Assembly (NCBI GenBank): GCA_015490715.1
Contig: WFXH01000085.1
Span: 1-50,020 of the forward strand
Direction of reading: 5' to 3'
DNA length: 50,020 nt
Origin: Saprospiraceae bacterium
GTDB lineage: Bacteria; Bacteroidota; Bacteroidia; Chitinophagales; Saprospiraceae
In this document: positions 44,081 through 50,020 of the stretch, piece after piece
Numbering within the stretch: position 1 is the stretch's first letter
Layout of the letters: each line of letters begins with the position of its first letter
Position numbers and translations under genes: made by a program
The notes under the pieces: generated by a model
What the model was told of the DNA's origin: nothing
What the model saw: only the letters and a program-made list of their open reading frames with translations
Databases searched by the model: none

Positions 44081-44096
44081 AATAAAAATTTTTATT
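44081..44096. repeat. 16-base perfect AT palindrome between divergent genes
   Basis: AATAAAAATTTTTATT is fully self-complementary. It lies in the 190-base gap between the PorP operon (minus) and the dipeptidase gene (plus), 80 bases before the PorP start. It could be an operator, an intrinsically bent upstream element, or chance in AT-rich DNA. Confidence 0.35.
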
Positions 44097-44163
44097 CTAA
44101 GAAATTCCCATCGCCTCCATTGGCTTTTATGCCTCACGCACTTCAGCCGTAGGTTAAAAGCCG

Positions 44164-44171
44164 TACCTTTG
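44164..44171 (+). promoter_or_regulatory. -7 promoter element (TACCTTTG) of the dipeptidase gene
   Basis: Exact TAnnTTTG, 19 bases before the ATG at 44191. Confidence 0.65.
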
Positions 44172-44190
44172 AGCTCAAAACGCGTATCCT

Positions 44191-45591
44191 ATGGACAAAA
44201 CCGTCGAATACTGCCACAATCATCTCGACCAGACCATCGACGAATTGATGGAGCTGCTTCGCATTCCGTCGGTCAGTGCCGACTCGTCGCACAAACAAGA
44301 TATGTACCGCGCTGCAGAATACCTGCGCAATCGCCTCCTGCAAGCCGGCGTAGATAGGGCCGACATCATAGAGACCGAAGGCCATCCGATCGTTTACGCA
44401 GAAAAGATCATCGATCCAGAGCTGCCGACGGTCCTCGTCTACGGTCACTACGATGTGCAGCCTCCCGATCCGCTCGACCTATGGGAGAGCCCTCCCTTCG
44501 ATCCCGTGATCAAAGCTACCGATATCCATCCCGAGGGAGCCATCTTTGCACGCGGAGCCAGCGACGACAAGGGGCAAGTCTACATGCACGTCAAGGTGCT
44601 GGAAGCCATGAATGCTACCGGTGAGCTACCCTGCAATGTCAAGTGCATCATCGAAGGCGAAGAAGAAGTCGGCTCCAAACACCTCGAACCATTCGTCCGA
44701 GACCACAGAGATATGCTCCAATGCGATATCATACTCATCTCCGATACCGGCATCATCGACCGCAATACGCCCGCCATTACGGTAGGCCTGCGCGGACTGT
44801 GCTACATGGAAGTAGAAGTGACGGGGCCCAATAGAGATCTTCACTCCGGACTCTTCGGAGGAGCAGTGGCCAACCCCGCTAACGAGCTGGCCAAAATGAT
44901 CGCTCAAATGCACGATGCCAACTACCGCATCACTATTCCGGGATTTTACGACAAGGTGCGGGAAGCCTCCGAGGAAGAACGCCGCGCACTCAACAATGCA
45001 CCATTCGATCTGGAAGCCTTCAAAAAAGACCTCGGCATCCGTCAAGAATGCGGCGAAGCAGGCTATACCACCATCGAACGCATAGGTATACGTCCCACCC
45101 TCGACGTCAACGGCATGTGGAGCGGCTATACGGGCGAAGGCGCGAAGACCGTCTTGCCCTCCCGCGCCCATGCCAAAATCAGCATGCGCCTCGTACCCGA
45201 CCAGGACTACCGCGAAATAGCCGAGCTCTTTACGAACTACGTACGACAAATCACTCCGCCCTGTGTCGACGTCGAAGTGCGCTTTCTCCACGGCGGTCAT
45301 CCCTACCTGATGCCCATCGACAATATCGGCTATCGAGCAGCCCACCGCGCCATGGCCAAAGGCTTCGGCAAAGAACCCGTGCCCGTGCGCGGCGGCGGAT
45401 CCATCCCCATCGTCCCACTCTTCGAACAACTCCTCGGCGTCAAGACCATCCTCATGGGTTTTGGCCTGGATTCCGATAAAATCCACTCCCCCAACGAACA
45501 TTTCGGCCTCTACAACCTCCAAAAGGGCCTCGCCTCTATCCCCTGGTTTTACCACTATTACACCAATCTCTACAAAGAAACCACATCATAA
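44191..45591 (+). CDS. M20 family dipeptidase
   Basis: 466 residues of the M20/M25/M40 metallopeptidase family (CNDP/carnosinase-like dipeptidase group). Dinuclear zinc ligands are visible: H86 in VYGHYDVQPP, D125 in ASDDKGQ, the catalytic and ligand glutamates in IEGEEEVGS (157-158), D185 in ISDTG, and the C-terminal His in SPNEHFG. The dimerisation lid lies between (about 200-390, with HSGLFGGAVANPANEL). It probably hydrolyses dipeptides in the cytoplasm; no signal peptide is present. A TAnnTTTG element precedes it. It ends 3 bases from the convergent rlmI gene. Confidence 0.94.
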   Translation: MDKTVEYCHNHLDQTIDELMELLRIPSVSADSSHKQDMYRAAEYLRNRLLQAGVDRADIIETEGHPIVYAEKIIDPELPTVLVYGHYDVQPPDPLDLWESPPFDPVIKATDIHPEGAIFARGASDDKGQVYMHVKVLEAMNATGELPCNVKCIIEGEEEVGSKHLEPFVRDHRDMLQCDIILISDTGIIDRNTPAITVGLRGLCYMEVEVTGPNRDLHSGLFGGAVANPANELAKMIAQMHDANYRITIPGFYDKVREASEEERRALNNAPFDLEAFKKDLGIRQECGEAGYTTIERIGIRPTLDVNGMWSGYTGEGAKTVLPSRAHAKISMRLVPDQDYREIAELFTNYVRQITPPCVDVEVRFLHGGHPYLMPIDNIGYRAAHRAMAKGFGKEPVPVRGGGSIPIVPLFEQLLGVKTILMGFGLDSDKIHSPNEHFGLYNLQKGLASIPWFYHYYTNLYKETTS

Positions 45592-45594
45592 CCC

Positions 45595-46788
45595 CTACGG
45601 CCGCAACGGACAGTACGCGATGAAAAACTTCAAATATGAAGTCTGTTCCATCCACGGATGAATCGGATGATCCGGCGGGTGTGTGCCGCGATGGATAATG
45701 CGTACATCTCTACCCTGGCGGTACGCTTCTTCTCGCAGCAGCCCGATGAGTGACGCTTCTTCGACGTAATAGGAGCAGCTCGCCGCTGCGAGGATGCCAT
45801 CACTTTTCAACACCCTGAGTGCCTGGCGATACAGGCGTCGATAGCCTCGATGGGCCGAGGCAATGTGTGCCCTGTCTTTGGCAAAGGCAGGCGGATCGAC
45901 AATCACCACATCCCACCGTTGAGACTCTGTACGCTCCTGTAAAAACGCAAAGACGTCTTCCCGCACGAGCTCCGCACGATCAGGGCTAAAGCCATTGGCC
46001 TGAAGGTTAGAGCGCACCTTTTCCAGTGCCTTCGCAGAACTGTCGACAAACCACACCTTGCGAGCACCTGCCTGCAAGGCATTGAGCCCAAAGCCCCCCT
46101 GATTGCAATACGCATCCAATACCGTCTTATCCCTACAGTAGGGACGTATATGGAGCCTATTGCATCGCTGATCGAGGAAAAAGCCCGTCTTCTGCCCTCC
46201 CAGGGGAGCAATATTATATCGTATGCCGTGCTCCCGACACCACCAACTCTGCGGCACCTCGCCCCATTCAACTATTTCATACAGTGGAAGACCCTCCTTG
46301 CGGCGTATGGCTACGTCGTTTTTTGCGACGATCCCCTTGAGTGACGGCATAATGTGCCGTATCGCTTCGACAATAACTGCCTTTTGCCGCTCCATACCCG
46401 CCGAGAGGATTTGCACGACGGCATAGCTCCCAAATACGTCGAGGATGAGCCCCGGCAAGTAATCCGACTCACCGTACACCCAGCGAAACATGCCCTCCGG
46501 CTCTATCTCCATACTCCGCTGGCGTAGCTGTAGAGCGCGCTCCAGACGTCCAACCCAGAAATCACGCGTGGGATAGTCTTCGGTATGCAGTAGACGTAGA
46601 CGTATCTTGCTGTGGGGATTGTAAAACGCATACCCCAAGGGGCGACCACCGCGCATCGCAGCCCAGACGATATCGCCCGCCTGTGGCGCTCCGTGTACTT
46701 CAGCGATTTCGTTGTCGAAGACCCACGACTGTGCCATGCGTGCCATGCGGCGAAAGCGATCCTTGACGACGACTTCTACAACGTCCAT
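45595..46788 (-). CDS. rlmI: 23S rRNA (cytosine-C5)-methyltransferase RlmI-type
   Basis: 397 residues: an N-terminal PUA-like RNA-binding domain (about 1-80), a central beta domain with EPEGMFRWVYGESDYLPGLILD, and a C-terminal SAM methyltransferase domain with LGGQKTGFFLDQRCNR, the SAM loop DAYCNQGGFGLNALQAG, motif IV VDPPAFAKDR and the C-terminal AASCSYYV containing the likely catalytic cysteine region. RlmI methylates a cytosine of 23S rRNA in E. coli; the exact target here is by analogy. A TAnnTTTG element at 46812-46819 precedes it. Confidence 0.9.
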   Translation of the reverse strand: MDVVEVVVKDRFRRMARMAQSWVFDNEIAEVHGAPQAGDIVWAAMRGGRPLGYAFYNPHSKIRLRLLHTEDYPTRDFWVGRLERALQLRQRSMEIEPEGMFRWVYGESDYLPGLILDVFGSYAVVQILSAGMERQKAVIVEAIRHIMPSLKGIVAKNDVAIRRKEGLPLYEIVEWGEVPQSWWCREHGIRYNIAPLGGQKTGFFLDQRCNRLHIRPYCRDKTVLDAYCNQGGFGLNALQAGARKVWFVDSSAKALEKVRSNLQANGFSPDRAELVREDVFAFLQERTESQRWDVVIVDPPAFAKDRAHIASAHRGYRRLYRQALRVLKSDGILAAASCSYYVEEASLIGLLREEAYRQGRDVRIIHRGTHPPDHPIHPWMEQTSYLKFFIAYCPLRP

Positions 46789-46811
46789 CGCACTATTTTA
46801 CGGCCTGGTAG

Positions 46812-46819
46812 CAAATGTA
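46812..46819 (-). promoter_or_regulatory. -7 promoter element (TACATTTG) of rlmI
   Basis: Exact TAnnTTTG on the minus strand, 23 bases before the rlmI ATG. Confidence 0.6.
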
Positions 46820-46919
46820 GGACCAAACGTATACATATGCTATCTCACCGAAATTTTATCCAAAAAATGAACATCTCCGCATCATCCAACGATATATTAC
46901 CGTACAAACTCTCACGGCA

Positions 46920-47609
46920 ATGCAGTATTTCAGCCCCTTCCTCTTGACACTGGCAATGGTCATCGCACCCACGTCAAAGGATATATGGGCCCAATCTCCG
47001 TCATCGAATAACTCAACTCATATGGATTCACTTTCGTATCAAATTGGTGTCATCATTGGGCAAAACATCCAAGAAAACGGCTTTGACAGCTTAGACTACG
47101 AGTCTTTTATGCGTGGCGTAGCCGACTACCTGGAGGGCAAGGCCTCTGCAGCAGATTTCGAGCGCGCACAGCAATACGTCCATCAATACTTACAACAGCG
47201 CCAACAGGAGCATTATCGCGATAAAATCGAGCGCGCCGAGGCATTTTTCCAACAGAATGCTAAACGTCCTGAAGTGCACGTCCTCCCATCGGGAGTGCAA
47301 TACGAAGTACTCCGTCAGGGCGACGGCCCTAAACCTCAACTGACCGACAAAGTACGCGTGCACTACCGCGGCACCCTCTTAGATGGAACGGTCTTCGACA
47401 GTTCGTACGACAGGGGGGAGCCCCTCGAGTTTGCCCTCAATCAAGTGATCAAGGGCTGGCAAGATGCTCTGCAGCACATGCCAGTCGGATCGAAGTGGAA
47501 AATCTACATCCCCTACCAGCTCGGCTACGGCGAACGCGGTGCGGGCAATGTCATCGGCCCCTACGAACCCCTTATCTTTGAAGTCGAACTCCTCGACATC
47601 GTCAAATAA
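46920..47609 (+). CDS. FKBP-type peptidyl-prolyl cis-trans isomerase (periplasmic, FkpA/Mip-like)
   Basis: 229 residues. A signal peptide (1-25, ending DIWAQ) precedes an N-terminal helical dimerisation domain (about 37-115) with QIGVIIGQNIQENG and a Gln-rich helix. The FKBP domain follows (about 123-228) with VRVHYRGTLLDGTVFDSSYD, EFALNQVIKGWQDALQ and YIPYQLGYGERGAG, carrying the aromatic active-site residues. It catalyses proline isomerisation and helps fold exported proteins. It is followed after 25 bases by trmD, possibly in one transcript. Confidence 0.94.
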   Translation: MQYFSPFLLTLAMVIAPTSKDIWAQSPSSNNSTHMDSLSYQIGVIIGQNIQENGFDSLDYESFMRGVADYLEGKASAADFERAQQYVHQYLQQRQQEHYRDKIERAEAFFQQNAKRPEVHVLPSGVQYEVLRQGDGPKPQLTDKVRVHYRGTLLDGTVFDSSYDRGEPLEFALNQVIKGWQDALQHMPVGSKWKIYIPYQLGYGERGAGNVIGPYEPLIFEVELLDIVK

Positions 47610-47634
47610 AATAGTACTGCAGACTGCAGCGACT

Positions 47635-48339
47635 ATGCGCATCGACATATTGGCAGTCATCCCCGAGCTCTTACAAAGCCCCTTTGAGCATTCCATCTTG
47701 CGCCGGGCGCGCGATAAGGGAATACTCGACCTGCACGTGTACGATCTCAAGGAGTGGGGTCTGGGCAAGCATCGCCAAATTGACGATTATCCCTACGGCG
47801 GGGGACCGGGTATGGTCCTGCGTCCCGAACCCCTGGCCCGAGCCATTCGGCAACTCCAGGAACGAGCAGGAGGCTACGACGAAATCATCTACCTCACTCC
47901 CGACGGCACACCGCTCAACCAATCCCTCGTCAATGCACTGTCGCTAAAAGAAAAGCTCCTCCTCATCTGTGGACACTACAAAGGCATTGACCAGCGCATC
48001 CGCGACAAATACGTCACGATGGAGCTCAGCATTGGAGATTACGTGCTCAGCGGAGGAGAAACCGCCGCCATCGTCTTAGTCGACGCCATCGGCAGGCTGC
48101 TGCCCGGCGTACTCGGCGACGAATCGTCGGCACTCACCGACTCGTTCCAGGACGGACTATTGGCCCCTCCCGTCTATACCCGTCCCTCCGAATTTGAAGG
48201 AATGAAAGTACCCGAAGTGCTCCGTAGCGGCCACGCCGCCAAAATCGAAGAGTGGCGCTACCAACAAGCACTACAAAAGACGCGACAGCGCAGACCAGAC
48301 TTGCTCAGCGACGACGACACCTCCGACACCAGCGACTAA
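47635..48339 (+). CDS. trmD: tRNA (guanine37-N1)-methyltransferase
   Basis: 234 residues from the ATG at 47635; the longer frame overlaps the FKBP gene and is not homologous. SPOUT-fold signatures are present: MRIDILAVIPELLQSPFE, DDYPYGGGPGMVLRPEP, LLICGHYKGIDQRI and the trefoil-knot SAM loop ELSIGDYVLSGGETAAIVL, then LTDSFQDGLLAPPVYTRP. It methylates G37 of tRNAs reading CNN codons and prevents frameshifting. The usual rimM/rplS neighbours are not here. The C-terminus ends in an acidic Asp/Ser/Thr tail (SDDDTSDTSD). Confidence 0.97.
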   Translation: MRIDILAVIPELLQSPFEHSILRRARDKGILDLHVYDLKEWGLGKHRQIDDYPYGGGPGMVLRPEPLARAIRQLQERAGGYDEIIYLTPDGTPLNQSLVNALSLKEKLLLICGHYKGIDQRIRDKYVTMELSIGDYVLSGGETAAIVLVDAIGRLLPGVLGDESSALTDSFQDGLLAPPVYTRPSEFEGMKVPEVLRSGHAAKIEEWRYQQALQKTRQRRPDLLSDDDTSDTSD

Positions 48340-48408
48340 CCCCAAGCACCTCCTACCCCCCCCCATCGCTTAATGCATCACCCAAAGGTGGGAAAATCAC
48401 AAGGCGCA

Positions 48409-49380
48409 CTATGAAGACTGTGCCTCTGTCGATCGCTGATAGGCATCGAGGATGATGTCGACCACCTCATGCGCAATGCGTTTTTGGGCCTCGATCGTGC
48501 TGGCACCAATATGCGGTGTCACACTTACCTGCGGGTGTTGGAGCAACGCTTTTTTGGGATGGGGCTCCCCCTCAAACACATCCAAACCAGCTGCGCGTAC
48601 AATCCCTGCATCCAGGGCTTCGAGCAAGGCATCTTCGTCGACCACGCCACCCCGCGCCGCATTGATGAGTATCACTCCGCGTTTCATCTTCTCAAAGGCC
48701 ACACGGTCGATCAACGGCTTGGACTGCGCAGGCACATGGATGCTGATGAAATCCGCCTGAGGTAGCATCTCATCCAGCGACACAACGGGGATATCGAGTG
48801 GTATCATGCGCTCCGCAATGTAGATGTCGATCTCAAGCGTATCAAACACATCGACGGGAATCACCTCCATGCCCATGCCAAGGGCCAGCACCGCCAAGGC
48901 CTTGCCGATGCGTCCACACCCCACAATGCCCAGCTTCTTCCCCGCCAACTCTATCCCCTTGGAATACTTCTTCTTCAGCGATTTAAATTCGACATCTCCC
49001 ACCTGTGGCATCTCCCGATTGCTCAGATGTATAAAACGCGCCAAGCTCAACATATGGCCTATGACGAGTTCTGCCACCGACCGCGAAGAGGCCGCTGGCG
49101 TATTGCGCACCTCAATACCCTTGCTCTGTGCGTATGCTACGTCGATATTGTCCAAACCCACGCCTCCTCGTACGATGAGCTTCAAGCGCTGCGCCTCCGA
49201 CAGCAGCTCCTTGCGCAACTTGGTCGCACTGCGCACAACCACCACATCAAATTCGTCAAGCCTCTGCCGAAGCTCTTCCGAAGATAACGGCCCCTCAACC
49301 ACCTCAAAACCCTCTTGACGCAAACGCTCCATACCTTCGGCATGCATGCCGTCGTTGATGAGTATCTTCCACTTCTTCAT
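48409..49380 (-). CDS. serA: D-3-phosphoglycerate dehydrogenase (short form without ACT domain)
   Basis: 323 residues of the D-2-hydroxyacid dehydrogenase family. The NAD-binding GIVGCGRIGKALAVLALGMG, the substrate/catalytic Arg in NAARGGVVDE, the Glu in DVFEGEPHP and the catalytic His in TPHIGAST are all visible. The N-terminal substrate domain has VVRSATKLRKELL and IVRGGVGLDNIDV. It oxidises 3-phosphoglycerate to start serine synthesis. The regulatory ACT domain of longer SerA forms is absent, as in many Bacteroidota enzymes. A near -7 match (CATCTTTG, 49403-49410) lies upstream. Another hydroxyacid substrate is possible, but VGLDNIDV and overall resemblance favour SerA. Confidence 0.9.
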   Translation of the reverse strand: MKKWKILINDGMHAEGMERLRQEGFEVVEGPLSSEELRQRLDEFDVVVVRSATKLRKELLSEAQRLKLIVRGGVGLDNIDVAYAQSKGIEVRNTPAASSRSVAELVIGHMLSLARFIHLSNREMPQVGDVEFKSLKKKYSKGIELAGKKLGIVGCGRIGKALAVLALGMGMEVIPVDVFDTLEIDIYIAERMIPLDIPVVSLDEMLPQADFISIHVPAQSKPLIDRVAFEKMKRGVILINAARGGVVDEDALLEALDAGIVRAAGLDVFEGEPHPKKALLQHPQVSVTPHIGASTIEAQKRIAHEVVDIILDAYQRSTEAQSS

Positions 49381-49456
49381 ACATTGATCTTTAAACTACC
49401 CACAAAGATGAAAAGAAATGCACGAACGATTTTATAACAATGTCTTGTCCCTTCAC

Positions 49457-50020
49457 TCATCGCAAGAGCGTGACGTATCCCTTTTTGTGCCGTAGCTTGC
49501 CACGCGTGGTGCGGTAAGTGACCTTGTACAAATACACCCCTGTGGGGACCGGTTGCCCGCTCTCTTGATAGGTTCCGTCCCAGCCCTCCTCGGGATTGTC
49601 GGTAGAAAACACTCTACTCCCCCACCGATCCCATATCTCCAACCGAAAATCGCGTATCGCATCAAAATACCCCACCCCGTAAAAGAAATCATTGACGCCA
49701 TCGCCGTTGGGCGTAAACACATTGGGCATGAGGAGCTTATCCAGAGGAATCACATCGATATACTGGATAAAAGTGTCCGTACAGCCGTTTTCGTGAAAGG
49801 CCACCAACATCACCTGGTGTACACCCGTGTCGCGAAAATCGTAAACCAGATCCCTGGTGTAGTAGACATCTGTGCTGTCGATGATCCACTGCCATGAGAT
49901 GGAATTTTCCGATTGGTTGGTAAACTCCACCTCGGTCTGCTGGCTGGTGACCTTTTCAGGCGAATAAGTATAGAGTGCCTTGGGGCCCTTTTCAATGCGA
50001 ATCCAGTCTTCAAAAAAGCC
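49457..50020 (-). CDS. C-terminal part of a T9SS type B (PKD/CHU_C) surface protein
   Basis: 188 codons are open to the right edge on the minus strand; the gene continues beyond the window. The visible part has the end of a PKD-like module (VEFTNQSENSISWQW, then VHQVMLVAFHENGCTDTF) followed by the CHU_C gliding-motility C-terminal module with MPNVFTPNGDGVNDFF, EIWDRWGSRVFSTDNPEEGWDG and a final RHKKGYVTLLR. It is T9SS cargo by family knowledge. Unlike the two complete CHU_C genes here, no PorP/SprF gene follows it; serA comes next on the same strand. Confidence 0.9.
   Translation of the reverse strand, partial: GFFEDWIRIEKGPKALYTYSPEKVTSQQTEVEFTNQSENSISWQWIIDSTDVYYTRDLVYDFRDTGVHQVMLVAFHENGCTDTFIQYIDVIPLDKLLMPNVFTPNGDGVNDFFYGVGYFDAIRDFRLEIWDRWGSRVFSTDNPEEGWDGTYQESGQPVPTGVYLYKVTYRTTRGKLRHKKGYVTLLR

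Noticed and set aside
44626-45555. Long minus-strand open frame of 309 codons opposite the dipeptidase
   Set aside because: Entirely antisense to a well-supported M20 peptidase. Its translation has no recognisable motif and reflects the codon bias of the real gene.

Overview
The window comes from a member of the Bacteroidota. It most resembles the Saprospiria/Cytophagia-type gliding, adhesin-rich bacteria. The evidence is PorP/SprF proteins, giant secreted proteins ending in type IX secretion (T9SS) sorting modules of type A and type B (CHU_C), a DUF5683 protein, a paired OmpH set, the long Bacteroidota form of NusB, and the phylum's TAnnTTTG -7 promoter element in front of many genes. Start codons lack clear Shine-Dalgarno sequences. 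The taxonomic call is inference from gene content; there is no rRNA here.

Layout. 1-626 (-): N-terminal part of an aldehyde dehydrogenase. 770-1981: a GT4 glycosyltransferase. 2036-11961 (-): a surface-protein cluster made of an orphan LuxR-type response regulator, a 1406-residue HYR/dockerin/cohesin protein with a type A sorting domain, a strong terminator, a 1242-residue protein with four cohesin-like modules, SprB-like repeats and a CHU_C end, and its PorP/SprF partner. 12060-14859: a lipid A-type acyltransferase facing a T9SS-exported animal-type heme peroxidase. 14860-16087 is AT-rich with one small lipoprotein. 16088-21370 (-): a BatD-like protein, a sensor kinase/response regulator pair, glutamate racemase and two OmpH chaperones. 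21478-24213: a BNR-repeat beta-propeller protein. 24281-34201: antiporter, FMN glutamate synthase-like protein, aminotransferase (-), tRNA-Thr, PssA, dihydrolipoyl dehydrogenase, DUF5683 protein, methyltransferase and a second GT4. 34187-36741 (-): an OmpA-like porin and NusB. 36816-44000 (-): an operon of PorP/SprF, a PorE-like protein and a PKD/CHU_C protein. 44191-49380: M20 dipeptidase, RlmI, FKBP isomerase, TrmD and SerA. The right edge cuts another CHU_C protein.

How it fits together. A large part of the coding capacity serves the cell surface: T9SS cargo (two type A proteins, three type B), two PorP/SprF anchors, a PorE-like OmpA protein, OmpH periplasmic chaperones and regulators. Housekeeping genes for tRNA/rRNA modification, phospholipid, peptidoglycan and amino acid metabolism lie between them. 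The part most worth attention is 3018-11191, where one neighbour carries an array of cohesin-like modules and the other carries a dockerin plus a cohesin-like module. No CRISPR array, transposase, prophage or recognised defence system was seen.
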